NCBI GenBank assembly: GCA_963841695.1
Contig: CAWJDQ010000002.1
Location: 620,001 to 684,000, forward strand
Reading direction: 5' to 3'
DNA: 64,000 nt
Origin: RYN-230 sp963841695
Lineage (GTDB): Bacteria; Actinomycetota; Actinomycetes; Streptosporangiales; Streptosporangiaceae
This document shows, one piece after another, positions 52,592 through 63,781 of the stretch. Numbering within the stretch: the stretch's first letter is position 1; each line of letters opens with the position of its first letter. The notes beneath the pieces are model-generated. The model did no database searches and was not told where the DNA came from. It worked only from the letters and a program-made list of their open reading frames with translations. Made by a program: the position numbers and the translations under genes.

Positions 52592-53379
52592 GCGCCGGGA
52601 CGGCGCCGGCCGCGCTGACCGTGGCGGTGCTCGGGCTCGGCGAGGCGGGCGGCACGATCGCCCGGGACCTGGTGGCCGCCGGGGCCCGGGTGCGCGGCTA
52701 CGACCCGGCCGTGCCCGCGCCGCCTGGCGTGACCGCGGCCACCAGCGACGCGGACGCCTGCCAGGGCGCCGACCTGGTGCTGAGCCTGACCACGGCGGGC
52801 GAGGCGGAGAAGGCGCTGGCCCAGGCGCTGCCCGGGCTGGGCGAGGCGAGCGTGTACGCCGACGCCAACACCGCGTCCGCCGGCCTCAAGCAGGATCTGG
52901 CCATCACCGCGGAGCAGGCCGGGGTGCCGTTCGCGGACATCGCCATCATGGCCCCGGTGCCGGGGCGGGGACTGGGGGTCCCGATGACGGTGTCCGGCCC
53001 GGCCGCGCAGGCCGTGGCCCGCCTGCTCGGCGGCCGCGGGGCCACGGTGAGCGTGCTGCCCGGGCCGGCCGGGGCGGCGGCCACCCGGAAGCTGCTGCGC
53101 AGCGTGTTTTACAAGGGGATGGCCGCGGCGGCCATCGAGGCCCTGCTCGCGGCCCGGGCGGCCGGCTGCGAGGACTGGCTGCGCGAGCACATCGCGGCCG
53201 AACTGGCGGCGGCGGACGCCGGCACGCTGGCCCGGCTGGAGCAGGGCAGCTACCAGCACGCCCGGCGGCGCGAGCACGAGATGGCCGCGGCTACCGACCT
53301 GCTCAACGAGCTGTCGGTGCCGCCCCGGGTGGCCCGGGCCAGCCAGCGGTGGCTTAATCAACTGGCCAGCGAGGGCTGA
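52588..53379 (+). CDS. NAD(P)-binding dehydrogenase with DUF1932 domain
   Basis: 263 aa. Rossmann motif VAVLGLGEAGGTIARDLVAA as in 6-phosphogluconate and 3-hydroxyisobutyrate dehydrogenases, DANTASAGLKQDLA, and a C-terminal DUF1932 helical domain (LLRSVFYKGMAAAAIEALLA). GTG 52588 overlaps the dioxygenase stop. In context it could oxidise the ring-cleavage semialdehyde/hemiacetal (as LigC does) or reduce an intermediate; the reaction is inferred, not shown. Confidence 0.85.
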   Translation: MSAGTAPAALTVAVLGLGEAGGTIARDLVAAGARVRGYDPAVPAPPGVTAATSDADACQGADLVLSLTTAGEAEKALAQALPGLGEASVYADANTASAGLKQDLAITAEQAGVPFADIAIMAPVPGRGLGVPMTVSGPAAQAVARLLGGRGATVSVLPGPAGAAATRKLLRSVFYKGMAAAAIEALLAARAAGCEDWLREHIAAELAAADAGTLARLEQGSYQHARRREHEMAAATDLLNELSVPPRVARASQRWLNQLASEG

Positions 53380-53500
53380 CTGAAGGTACAGTCCAGGTCC
53401 GGGAGGCCGGGGCCTGGCGCTGGCCCCCCGCAGGGCTACAGCGGCGGCCGCAGCGGCGCGGCAGATCGGGTAGATGGCGTGAGCACGGCATGAAGCGGGC

Positions 53501-54685
53501 ATGACCTCTGCGCCACCCGTCCTCACCCGGCCCAAGCTCTCGCCGCGGCTGCGGGTACTGCTCGGCTTCCTGTGCGCGCTGGTCCTGGTGGACACGGTCT
53601 TCTTCACCGCGCTGACCCCGCTGCTGCCGCACTACACGCACTCCGCCGGGCTGTCCAAGGCGGGGGCGGGGATCCTGGTCGCCGCCTACCCGCTGGGCAC
53701 CCTGGTCGGCGCGCTGCCCGGCGGGGTGCTCACCGCCCGCCTGGGCGACCGGGTGGTGGTGCTGCTCGGGCTGGCCCTGATGAGCGTGTCCACGCTGGTC
53801 TTCGGCTTCGCCACGGCCGCCCCGGTGCTGGACGCGGCCCGGTTCGTGCAGGGCCTGGGCGGGGCGTGCACCTGGGCCGCGGCCATGGCCTGGATCGCCA
53901 CCGCCGCCCCGGCCGAGCGGCGCGGTGAGCTGCTCGGCACCGGCCTGGGCGCCGCGGTGGTCGGCGCGCTGTTCGGCCCGGTGGTCGGGGCGGTCGCCGG
54001 CCAGGTCGGGACCGGGCCGGCCTTCGCCGCGGCCGCGGTGGCCGGGGCCGCCCTGATGGTGGTGGCCTTCCTGGTGCCCGCCCCGCGCCGCGCCGAGCCG
54101 CAGGGGCTGCGGGCCGCGCTGCCCGCGTGCGCGACCGCCAGGTCGGCGCGGGCATGTGGCTGACCCTGCTGGCCGGCCTGGCGTTCGGCGTCGTGGACGT
54201 GCTGGTGCCGCTGCGCCTGGGCCAGCTGGGCGCGACCACGCTGGTCATCGGGGGCACGTTCCTGGCCGCCGCGGCCATCGAGTCGGGCCTGTCCCCGCTG
54301 GCCGGGCGGCTGTCCGACCGGCGCGGCGCGCTGGTGCCCATCCAGATCTCACTGTGCGTGGCCGTGCTGGTGAGCCTGCTGGCGCCCTGGCTGGCCCCGG
54401 CGCCGGTGCTGATCGCGGTGCTGATCGTGGGCATGCCCGCGCTACGGGACGCTGTTCACCCCGGCCTCGGCGCTGCTCAGCGACGGCGCGCACCGGCTGA
54501 ACCTGAACCAGGGCCTGGCCTTCGGGCTGGCCAACCTGGCCTGGGCCGGCGGCCAGGCGGTCGGCGCGGCGGCCAGCGGGATACTGGCCCAGGCCACCTC
54601 CGACCTGGTCCCGTTCGCCCTGCTCGCGGCGGCCTGCCTGGGCACGCTCGTGCTGCTGCGCGCCCGGGGCGCCCGCATCCGCTAG
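53501..54685 (+). CDS. MFS transporter (two frameshifts)
   Basis: About 395 aa with 12 helices if joined. N-terminal half: ALVLVDTVFFTALTPLLPHY, LGTLVGALPGGVLTARLGDR (motif-A-like loop) and FVQGLGGACTWAAAMAWIAT. The frame changes near 54118-54130 (continuing MWLTLLAGLAFGVVDVLVPL) and again near 54439-54443 (continuing YGTLFTPASALLSDGAHRLN to the TAG at 54683). Single-base changes restore one normal multidrug-type MFS protein. The substrate is unknown; it starts 121 bp after the catabolic operon and could serve as its transporter. Confidence 0.85.
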
Positions 54686-54755
54686 CGGCCGGCCGGGCCA
54701 GGGCCCTGGCCCCGCAGGTGCCAGCCAACTGCACGCTGGACAGCAGACGGCTCTC

Positions 54756-54777
54756 CGGCTGTCCGCGGAGACAGCCG
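54756..54777. terminator. Hairpin between convergent MFS and ABC genes
   Basis: CGGCTGTC (54756-54763), 6-nt loop CGCGGA, GACAGCCG (54770-54777). It lies between the MFS stop and the convergent ABC permease stop, where a bidirectional terminator is expected. Confidence 0.6.
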
Positions 54778-54778
54778 C

Positions 54779-55541
54779 TTAGGCGAGCTTGCGGTGGTAG
54801 GTGGCCATGGCGAGGATGTACGCGACGATGAGGACGCCGAGGCACCAGGCGAGGGCGATCCAGATGCCGGTGCTGACGGGCTGGCCGGGCGAGCAGGTCG
54901 CGGATCGTGTTGACGATGGACGTCACGGGCTGGTTCTCGGCGAAGGCGCGCACCGGGCCGGGCATGGTGCGGGTGGGCACGAAGGCCGAGCTGATGAACG
55001 GCAGGAAGATGATCGGGTAGGCGAAGGCGCCCGCGCCCTCCGCGGTCTTCGCGGACAGGCCGGCGATGACGGCGATCCAGGTCAGCGCCAGGGTGAACAG
55101 GACGAGGATGCCGGCGACGGCCAGCCAGGCCAGCGCTCCCGCGCCGGAGCGGAATCCCATGAGGATGGCGACGAGCACGACGAGCACGAGCGAGATCAGG
55201 TTGGAAACCACGGAGGTCAGCACGTGCGCCCACAGCACGCTCGACCGTGCGATCGGCATGGACTGGAATCGCTCGAAGATCCCGCTTTCCATATCCGTGA
55301 AGAGCCGGACCGCGGCGTAGGAGATGCCCATCGCGATCGTGATCAGCAGGATTCCGGGCAGCAGGTAGTTCACGTACTTTCCCGACCCGGCGTGGATCGC
55401 GCCGCCGAACACGTAAACGAACAGCAGCAAGAGGGCGATCGGCATGATCGAGACCGTGATGATGGTGTCCATGCTGCGCGTGATGTGGCGCATGGACCGC
55501 CCAGTCAGGACGGTGGTGTCGCCGAAGAAGTGCGTGGTCAT
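54779..55541 (-). CDS. ABC-2 type permease, DrrB family (frameshifted near C-terminus)
   Basis: About 253 aa over the span. TIITVSIMPIALLLLFVYVF, DMESGIFERFQSMPIARSSV and YPIIFLPFISSAFVPTRTMP are the ABC-2 helices and coupling segment. At about 54883-54893 the frame changes in a GGCCGGGC stretch, continuing GQPVSTGIWIALAWCLGVLI and ending in TYHRKLA at TAA 54779-54781. It lies 9 bp after its ATPase gene. Together they form a second DrrAB-type exporter in this window. Confidence 0.88.
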
Positions 55542-55550
55542 CGTTCCTCC

Positions 55551-56356
<806 letters not shown>

Positions 56357-56360
<4 letters not shown>

Positions 56361-56542
56361 CGGGATATCCCTTCGTTCCCGCTGGCTTCGCGGAGCTGCT
56401 CGAGCCGCTGCGTGAGGAAACTCCAGGTCCGCCAGAATTCCCCCGAGATGTTCCTGTCCCTGAGGGTTGAGGGGCGTACACCTTCCGCGGCGGCGGGGAC
56501 GATGCCCTCCAGCGTCCCCGTGAGCATCTCCGTCACTTGCAT
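56357..56542 (-). CDS. Small ORF coupled to the ABC ATPase gene
   Basis: 61 aa, whose stop overlaps the ABC ATPase start (ATGA). Helical, with FWRTWSFLTQRLEQLREASG at its C-terminal end. No family recognised with confidence; it might be a remnant of a regulator (DUF1048- or PadR-like genes often sit here) or a leader that couples translation. The upstream palindrome and the overlap support expression. Confidence 0.5.
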
Positions 56543-56580
56543 GCCCGTGGAGCACCTTCTCCTGAGCTACTCAGTGATAC

Positions 56581-56600
56581 TTACTACCAGTACATAGTAA
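56581..56600. promoter_or_regulatory. Operator candidate for the ABC exporter operon
   Basis: TTACTA-N8-TAGTAA, read on either strand, in a conspicuously A/T-rich stretch 39 bp upstream of the 61-codon ORF. It resembles PadR/MarR-type operators that control DrrAB-like exporters. No such regulator gene is adjacent. Confidence 0.5.
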
Positions 56601-56841
56601 CACTGAATAGCAGAGGGGCAAGCCGGGACGGCGGCTCTGCCGGGAGGGGCGCGGTGCGGGTTCGCCGGAGCAGTTCTCGTGGCCGTTCCGGCGCGAGCAC
56701 CGCCGGGCCGGGGAGGACCGGAACCCCGCTCTAGCTGGACAGCTGTGCGGGTGGACGGAAAAATCCGGCTGCGGGTGACAACCGAAGGCGGTGCCGCGTG
56801 CCTCTAGGGACTGTGGAGCACATGAGGCGTGGCGGCCGGTG

Positions 56842-57635
56842 GTGAGCCGCAGCCGGGACGCCGAGTACACCGAGTACGTCGCGGCCAGGGAGCTGAAATG
56901 CTTGACCCCGGCCTTGGAGGGCCTCACCGCGCGGATCACCGGGCGCGCCCCAGCCGTCGGGGGCCACCGCGCATTCTGGGCCGGGCCCGCACCGATCAGC
57001 GGCCTCCCGCTCCCTGCAGCGCCACCGCGCATCCGTTGGCCCGACTCGTATCTGGTGTGGCAATACGCCCACGGCGGCTGGGCGGGGCTGCTGCTCCCCA
57101 TGGCGAATGCCACGAAGCCGAGCACGGCCACGACGAGGCGGCCAAACGGGACGCGGTCAAGATAGCCGACCACGTCCGGTACGGCGCGGCCACGCCGCCG
57201 CTGGTGTTCCCGGCCCAGCTGACCCGCCTGCCCAGCCGGTGGCGGGTGGGCAGCGTTTACTACGTGCCGGACGCCCGGATGCTCCGGGCCAGCCGGTTTG
57301 CGCTGAGCACGGGTACCCCCAATCTTGGCGCCGACGGCGGCCTGGAATACCAGACGGACCTGCCCTACTTTTCGGACATCGACCCCGCCACCTCCCACAA
57401 AACTTCTGCCGAACGTCGGGCCCCGAGATCATCAACGGTTACCGAGTGGTCGTGACCCACCAAGCCGCCTGCACCCTCCAGCCAGGACCTGTGCGCGGCC
57501 AACGCCGACGGCTTGGCCCTGTTCATCAGCGAGTTCGGCGCTCACCCTCCCATCGGCCTAGCCAGCCTGTTCCGGGACCACCTGCGGCTGCTCGGCGCCA
57601 ACCCGGCCAACTGGACCAGGAAACCTATCGGGTGA
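56842..57635 (+). pseudogene. Decayed gene: sigma-factor-like start fused to remnants of a secreted/hypothetical protein
   Basis: No intact frame, but three frames carry protein-like pieces in order. SRSRDAEYTEYVAAR (about 56842-56886) resembles the N-terminus of SigE-like ECF sigma factors. DSYLVWQYAHGGWAGLLLPM (about 57045-57105) comes next. Another frame has FPAQLTRLPSRWRVGSVYYV with RASRFALSTGTPN. A third has EIINGYRVVVTHQ, then LCAANADGLALFISEFGAHP and RDHLRLLGANPANWTRKPIG, ending at TGA 57633. The last part looks like the conserved end of an uncharacterised actinomycete protein usually paired with an ECF sigma factor. Too many breaks for simple sequencing error. Confidence 0.55.
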
Positions 57636-57716
57636 GCAAGACGGCGTCCCCGCCGGGGCCGGGGACGCCGCCCATGCTCCTGACGGCGACCGCGATCCTG
57701 CCCGCCGCCAGCGGGA

Positions 57717-58088
57717 CTACGGGCGGCTGGGCAGCTGCTGCAACGCCCATGAGTTGCCGTCAGGGTCGCTGAAGGTCACGAACGAGCCCCACGGCTGGAC
57801 GTCAACGTCACTGGCCTGCACGCCGCGGGCGAAAAGTTCTGCGCGGGCCGTCTCGACGTCCGCGACGACGACTTGCACGCCCTTCTGCGAGCCAGGCGCC
57901 ATCTCGGTGATGCCGGTGCCCATCACGATGGAGCACGCTGAACCGGGGGGAGTGAGCTGAACGAATCGCAGCGTGCCGGTGACCTGGTGGTCGTGGTCAG
58001 CATGGAAGCCGACCTGGTCCACGTAGAACGCCTTGGCCCGGTTGACGTCGGTCACCGGGATGGGGACGAGCTCAAGTTTCCAGTCCAT
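57717..58088 (-). CDS. Glyoxalase/VOC-family small protein
   Basis: 123 aa, one VOC module: LVPIPVTDVNRAKAFYVDQV at the N-terminus, then VVVADVETARAELFARGVQA and FVTFSDPDGNSWALQQLP. Antibiotic-resistance/glyoxalase-like dimer-forming fold. The metal ligands are only partly conserved, so a binding or dioxygenase role is unclear. ATG 58088. Confidence 0.9.
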   Translation of the reverse strand: MDWKLELVPIPVTDVNRAKAFYVDQVGFHADHDHQVTGTLRFVQLTPPGSACSIVMGTGITEMAPGSQKGVQVVVADVETARAELFARGVQASDVDVQPWGSFVTFSDPDGNSWALQQLPSRP

Positions 58089-58157
58089 GCCGGCAGGCTA
58101 TCCGCGGGGTCTGACAGTTCCGCCGCCGCCGGTTCCGGCCCCAGGCTGGTCCGTGAG

Positions 58158-59448
58158 CTAGGCGGGCACGAGGAAGGCCTGCAGCGCCGCGATCAGCATC
58201 GCCGGGTCCTGCGAGCCGCAGAGCTCGCGGGCCGAGTGCATGGCCAGCGCCGGGTTGCCGACGTTGACGGTGGGCATGGCCAGCCCGGCGGCCACGATGG
58301 GCCCGATCGTGGAGCCGCTGGGCACGCCGCTGCGATTGACGAAGTACTGGACCGGCACGCCGCTGCCGCGCGGCGAGCAGGAACGCGGCGTGCGTCGGCG
58401 CGGTCGTGGCGTAGCGGAGGTTGGCGCTCACCTTCACGACCGGGCCGCCGTTCAGCGCGATCTGGTGCTCCGGCTCGTGCCGGTCGGGGTAGTTGGGGTG
58501 CGTCGCGTGCGTCATGTCCGCCGAGACGTGCAGCGAGCCCGCGACCGCCCGCAGGAAGTCGTCGCGCCCGCCGCCGCGGGCGAGCACCGAGCGCTCCAGC
58601 TGCCTGCCCAGCCAGGCGCCCCGCGCGCCGGTGGCCGACTCGCTGCCTGCCTCCTCGTTATCGAACAGCACCAGCGCGCTGATGTGCCCGGCCGCCGGAT
58701 GGCCGGCGATTCCGCCCAGCGCGGTCACGGCCGCGTGGGTGCAGGCCAGGTCGTCCAGCCGGCCGGAGCTCACGAACTCTTCCCCGGCCCCGGCCAGCGT
58801 TCCGCCCGCCAGGTCGTAGGTCACCACGTCGTGGCTGAGCACGTCCCCGGCCGGGACACCCACCTCGGCGGCGAGAAACCGGGCGAACCCGCCCGGATCC
58901 GGGTCGCCGAGCGACCAGATCGGCACCAGGTGCTTCTGCGGGTCCAGCTTCAGCCCGTCGGTGTTCAGCTCCCGGTCCAGGTGAATGGCGAGCTGCGGCA
59001 CCCGCAGCACCGGGCGGTGCACCCGGAGCAGCCGGACCTGCGGGCCATCCGGGGTAATCACCACCACGCGCCCGGCCAGGCCCAGGTCGCGGTCGAGCCA
59101 GGAGTTGCGTACCGCTCCCCCGTAGACCTCGACGCCGAGCTGGCGTACGCCAGCCTGGCCGGTGTCCGGACGCGGCTTGACCCGCAGCGCCGGGCTGTCA
59201 GTATGCGCCCCCAGCAGCCGGAACGCCGCGTGCGGCGGGCTTTCTCCGGGCACCACCCACGCGAACAGCGACCCGCCGTCCACGGTGACGTAACGGCCGG
59301 CACCCGCTGGCCAGTCCCCGTCCAGCGGGACCTCGTCGAAGCCCGCCGCGGCCAGCCTGCGGCAGGCCTCGGCCGTGGCATGGTAAGGCGAGGGCGACTC
59401 GTCGATAAACGCGATCACATCCAGCGCGGTGTCGCGGGGACTGCTCAT
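58158..59448 (-). CDS. apeB: M18 family aminopeptidase (frameshifted)
   Basis: About 430 aa over the span. FIDESPSPYHATAEACRRL, LLGAHTDSPALRVKP (zinc His/Asp), SSGRLDDLACTHAA, ALVLFDNEEAGSES (catalytic Glu pair) and SADMTHATHPNYPDRHEP. The frame changes at about 58366-58372; VPVQYFVNRSGVPSGSTIGP and GNPALAMHSARELCGSQDP complete the M18 domain in the next frame. ATG 59448. A cytoplasmic di-zinc aminopeptidase acting on N-terminal acidic or neutral residues. Confidence 0.9.
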
Positions 59449-59590
59449 CGGTCCATCATGGCCCCAGTCAGCAGGGCCCCGGCCCACCGGGGGAACGACG
59501 GCGCCGCGGGCGGTGCCCAGCCCGGGGACCCCGGCCCGGTAACCCGGGCGCCCGCCGGCGGCACCGTGCACGCGGAGCGCCCGGTTTTCC

Positions 59591-62489
59591 CTAACGGTCC
59601 TCTCGCGTCATTCCTGACCGGCGTGACCGGACGTGCGGCCGGGCGGCCAGGATCTGGGCCAGGTGCTGGCCCCGGACCCCGCCGAGCTGGTCCGCCTGGG
59701 TGCGGCAGGAGAACCCGTCGGCCAGGAAGACCGTGCCGGGCCGCGGCGCCGCGCAGCGCGGGCAGCAGGGCCAGGTCCGCGACAGCCGCGGAGACCTCGT
59801 AGTGACCCTTTTCCATGCCGAAGTTCCCGGCCAGGCCGCAGCAGCCGGCCAGCGTGGTGACCGTGGCCCCGGCCGCGGCCAGCAGCGCCTGATCGGGGCC
59901 GTAGCCCATCACCGAGTAGTGGTGGCAGTGCGGCTGGGCGATGATCTCAGTCCCGCTCAGGTCCGGCGGGGCCCACTGCGGTCCCGGGCCGGCCGGGGGC
60001 GGCGCGGTGAGCAACTCGGCGAGCGTGCGGGTCGCCGTGGCCACGGCGGCGGCCCGGGGGTCGCCGGGGAACAGGTCTTCCAGGTCGGAGCGGAGCACGG
60101 CGGTGCAGGAGGGTTCCAGGCCCACGATGGGGATCCCGGCCTCCGCGTACGGGCCGAGGACGTCGAGCAACGCGCGCAGCCGGCGCCGCGCCCCGTCCAG
60201 CTGGCCGGTGCTGATCCAGGTCAGGCCGCAGCACGCGGAACGCCCGGGGATGATGACCTGGTAGCCGGCCTGGCCGAGCACGGTGCACGCGGCCTCCGGC
60301 ACCCCGGGGTCGAAGGCGTCGCTGAACGAGTCGGCCCACAGCACGACCGGGCGCTGCGGGGCGCCCGCGGCCGGGGCCGGGGCGCCCGGGCGCCCGGCCG
60401 CCAAGCGGCGGGCAGCCGAGCGGCGGAACGGGACCGGGGCGAACGACGGGATGGCCCGCCGGGTGTCCATCCCGCCCGCAGCGAGCACCGCCGTGGCCAG
60501 CGGCCTGATCCGCAGCAGGGCGTTGACCAGCCCGGGCGCGGCCCCGGCCAGCCGGGCCCAGCGGGGCAGCTGGCCCAGCGCGTAGTGCGAGCGGGGCCGC
60601 AGCCGCCGCCGGTAGGCCCGGTAGGCGACCTCGGACTTGTACCGGGCCATGTCTATCCCGGCCGGGCAGTCCGCCGAGCAGGCCTTGCAGGACAGGCACA
60701 GGTCCAGGGAGTCCCGCACCTCGGGCGAGGTCCAGCCGCCGGAGACCAGGGTGCCGTTGGCCATCTCCTGCAGCACCCGGGCCCGGCCCCGGGTGGAATC
60801 CTTCTCATCCCGGGTGGCCAGGTAGGAGGGGCACATGAAGCCGCCTGACCCGGAGGAGTCGGCCCGGCACTTGCCCACTCCCACGCAGCGGTGCACCGCC
60901 GCGGTCAGGTCACCGTCGTCCTCGGTGAACGCGAAGCCCGCCTGGCGGGGCAGCGGGAGCGCCGCCGGGCGGCGCAGGTCGGCGTCGAGCGGCCGGGGCC
61001 GGACCAGCACGCCCGGGTTGAGCAGGTCGGCCGGGTCCAGCAGGTGCTTGAACGCGCCGAACGCGGCCAGCGCGTCGGCGGAGTACATCACGGGCAGCAA
61101 TTCGCTCCGGGCCCGGCCGTCGCCGTGCTCCCCCGACAGCGACCCGCCATGCGCGGTCACCAGGTGCGCGGCCTCGGTCAGGAACTCGCGCATGACCCGG
61201 GCACCGCCCGGCCGGTCGAGCGGGAAGTCGATCCGGACATGGATGCAGCCGTCCCCGAAGTGCCCGTAGAGCAGCCCGTCCAGCTGGTAGGCGCCGAGCA
61301 GCGTGCGGAACTCACGCAGGTAGGCCCCGAGCCGGGCGGGCTGCACCGCCGCGTCCTCCCAGCCGGGCCAGGCCTGCTGGCCGCCGGGTGTCCGGCTCCC
61401 CAGGCCGGCGCCGTCCTCCCGGATCCGCCAGATCGCCGAGGCTTCCGGCCCGGCCGGGATCACCGCGGCGGCGAGCGCGCCGGCGCCGGCCACCATGGCC
61501 CCGGCCAGGGACACCGCCTCCGCGGCGGAGTCCGCGCCCATCTCCACCATCAGCCAGGCCTCACCCGGGGGAAGCTCCGGCACGCGGGAGGAGCCCTTGC
61601 GGCGGCGCACCACGTCCACCATCCGGGCGTCCAGGCCCTCGATGGCCAGCGGGGCGTGCGCCAGGATGGCGGGCACTGCGTCAGCCGCGTCGGCCACGTC
61701 CGGGTAGCCGAGCACGACCAGCGCGTGGGCCCGGGCGACCGGCACCAGCCGCACCGTGGCGCCCAGCACGGTGACCACGGTGCCCTCGGTGCCGGCCAGC
61801 GTGCGCGCCAGGCTGGCCCCGTTTTCCGGGAGCAGGTGCTCCAGGGAGTAGCCGGACACCTGGCGGCGCAGCCGCCCGAACTCGGTGCGCAGCAGGGCCA
61901 GGTTGGCCGCGACCAGCTTGTCCAGGCCGGGCACGGGATCCAGGCCGGCCGCGGCCGTGAAGCGCCGCCCGGTGCCGTCCACGACGTCCAGCTCGAGCAC
62001 GTTGTCCGCGGTCCGGCCGTAGGCCAGGGCGTGGGCGCCGCACGCGTTGTTGCCGATCATGCCGCCCAGCGTGGCCCGGGACTGGGTGGAAGGGTCAGGG
62101 CCGAAGCGCAGCCCGTGCGGGGCCGCGGCCGCCTGGAGGCTGGCCAGGACCACCCCCGGTTCGACCCGCGCGGTGCGGGCCTCCGGGTCGAGGTCCAGGA
62201 TCCGGTGGAGGTGGCGCGAGGTGTCCAGGACGATCCCCGGCCCGACCGCGTTACCCGCGATGGACGTGCCGGCCCCGCGGGTGGTCAGCGGCGTCCCGGT
62301 GCGGCGGGACACCTCCGCCACGGCCAGGAGGTCGCCGACATCCCGGGGGAAGGCCACTACCTGCGGCACCACCCGGTAGTTCGAGGCGTCGCTGGAGTAC
62401 TCGGCGCGGCGGCGGGAGGATTCGTCCACCTCACCCTGCATCGCCGCGCGCAGCGCCGGGGGGATGTCTGCTGGATCCACGCATGTCAT
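59591..62489 (-). CDS. FAD-linked oxidase fused to Fe-S/CCG domain (D-2-hydroxyacid dehydrogenase type; frameshifted at end)
   Basis: About 966 aa over the span. The FAD_binding_4 part has TTRGAGTSIAGNAVGPGIVL and GMIGNNACGAHALAYGRTAD. The FAD-oxidase C-terminal domain has YGHFGDGCIHVRIDFPLDRP and GEHGDGRARSELL. Next comes a ferredoxin-like domain (CVGVGKCRADSSG-type and LCLSCKACSADCPAGIDM, CysxxCysxxCys-Cys-Pro). Two CCG domains end the protein (SACCGLTW, CHHYSVMGY, CCGLAGNFGMEKGHYE). It is a GlcD-GlcF-like fusion oxidising D-lactate, glycolate or a similar acid. The frame changes at about 59738-59750; the last 50 residues (FLADGFSCRTQADQLGG) follow in another frame to TAG 59591. ATG 62489. 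Confidence 0.9.
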
Positions 62490-62599
62490 CCTGCCGTGAC
62501 TCGGTCACTGCCCCGTACCGGGCCCCGCCCGGTAACCAGCGGCGGGGCCAGGTACCCGGTGACCAGGACGCGGGCCGGCCCGCGGGCCGGCCCGGCTGG

Positions 62600-62770
62600 T
62601 CAGCGCCGGTACTTCCAGCTGGTGCCCACGCCGGACAGGTGCAGGGCCAGGCAGACCAGGCCGAGGAGCATGAGGCTGGTCGGCGAGAAGATAGCGTTAC
62701 TGATGGAGACGTTCGCGGCGTTAATGATGAAGGCAATGGCAAAGAGAATGGCTGCGACGAACCCCAGCAT
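62600..62770 (-). CDS. Small two-helix membrane protein
   Basis: 56 aa from ATG 62770 (GGAAGG upstream). Two hydrophobic segments, LGFVAAILFAIAFIINAANV and SLMLLGLVCLALHLSGVG, with a short basic tail WKYRR. Sequences of this pattern are common small inner-membrane proteins in actinomycetes; function unknown. Confidence 0.75.
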   Translation of the reverse strand: MLGFVAAILFAIAFIINAANVSISNAIFSPTSLMLLGLVCLALHLSGVGTSWKYRR

Positions 62771-62936
62771 GAGGGCAGTCCTTCCGTCACTGATGCGGCT
62801 GACTAGGCATCGGCAGTGCGGGCAACTCACCCGTGACCGCCGCTTTTCGCCTGGAACGGCCGCCAGGTACCCAAGATCGGCGAACTAAACCGCGGACCGC
62901 GTGCATTAGCCGGCCCGATTGGGGCACTCTGGGCAC

Positions 62937-63704
62937 GTGGCCGTTACTCCCCCGCCCGGCGGGTTAGGTGCCGGCGGCGCCGCGGCGCCGTCCCGGTGGC
63001 CGTGGCGCGCCCCGGTGTTCGTGCTGGCCGTCGTGGCCGTCCTGCTGCTCACCCTCGCGCTCGCCGCGGCGGCCCGGACGCGCGGGAATGGGGCCAGCGC
63101 GACCCGCATGGTCTCGGTCGCGGCGGACTCGGTGCGTACCGTGGATCTCCAGGGACCGCCCGGGAAGCTGCGCATCGACGCCGTCCGGACCGGCCGGGTG
63201 ACGCTGTCCGGGCCGGTGAACTGGACCGGCCGCGCCGCGGTGATGGTGCATGGGCCCCGGCTCTCCCACGGCGTGCTGTACCTGGCCTACCGGTGCGCCG
63301 CGGAGAGCCCCTGCACCGGGAACCTGCGGCTCGTCGTGCCGCGGCGCTGCGGGATCGTGCTGAGCCAGCCGTCCGGCCAGGTGATCGTGACCGGCGTGGC
63401 CGGCCCGCTGTCGGTCCGCGTGCGCAGCGTGGACATCAGCGCCACCGGGCTCCGCTCGCCGACGCTGACCGCGGTGATCACCTCGGGCCACCTGAGCGCC
63501 AGCTTCGCGTCCGCGCCCCACGGGGTCAGCGTCACGCTCGTCTCGGCGCAGGCCACGCTGCACCTCCCGGCCACGGTCAGCTACCGGCTCAGCCAGCAGG
63601 TCACCTCGGGCTACCTGCACGCGGGCATCCCGCAAGCCGCCGACTCGGCCCGGACGATCACCGCCCGGATCGACTCCGGCGAACTGGAACTGCTACCGGG
63701 CTGA
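62937..63704 (+). CDS. Membrane-anchored DUF4097-like beta-repeat protein
   Basis: 255 aa from GTG 62937 (a TTG at 62919 is also possible). A Pro/Gly-rich cytosolic start and one transmembrane helix (VFVLAVVAVLLLTLALAAAA) are followed by an extracellular domain of repeated beta strands. The strands have RTVDLQGPPGKLRIDAVRTG, SGQVIVTGVAGPLSVRV, TAVITSGHLSASFASAP and VTSGYLHAGIP, a right-handed beta-helix-like DUF4097/GIN pattern. Cell-surface; role unknown. Confidence 0.75.
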   Translation: MAVTPPPGGLGAGGAAAPSRWPWRAPVFVLAVVAVLLLTLALAAAARTRGNGASATRMVSVAADSVRTVDLQGPPGKLRIDAVRTGRVTLSGPVNWTGRAAVMVHGPRLSHGVLYLAYRCAAESPCTGNLRLVVPRRCGIVLSQPSGQVIVTGVAGPLSVRVRSVDISATGLRSPTLTAVITSGHLSASFASAPHGVSVTLVSAQATLHLPATVSYRLSQQVTSGYLHAGIPQAADSARTITARIDSGELELLPG

Positions 63705-63781
63705 GCCCGGGACCGGAATGATCCGGGACCGCGGGTCACAGCTTCACCATGTCTCGACACGGGCGGAGCGGGGCGGGAAGA

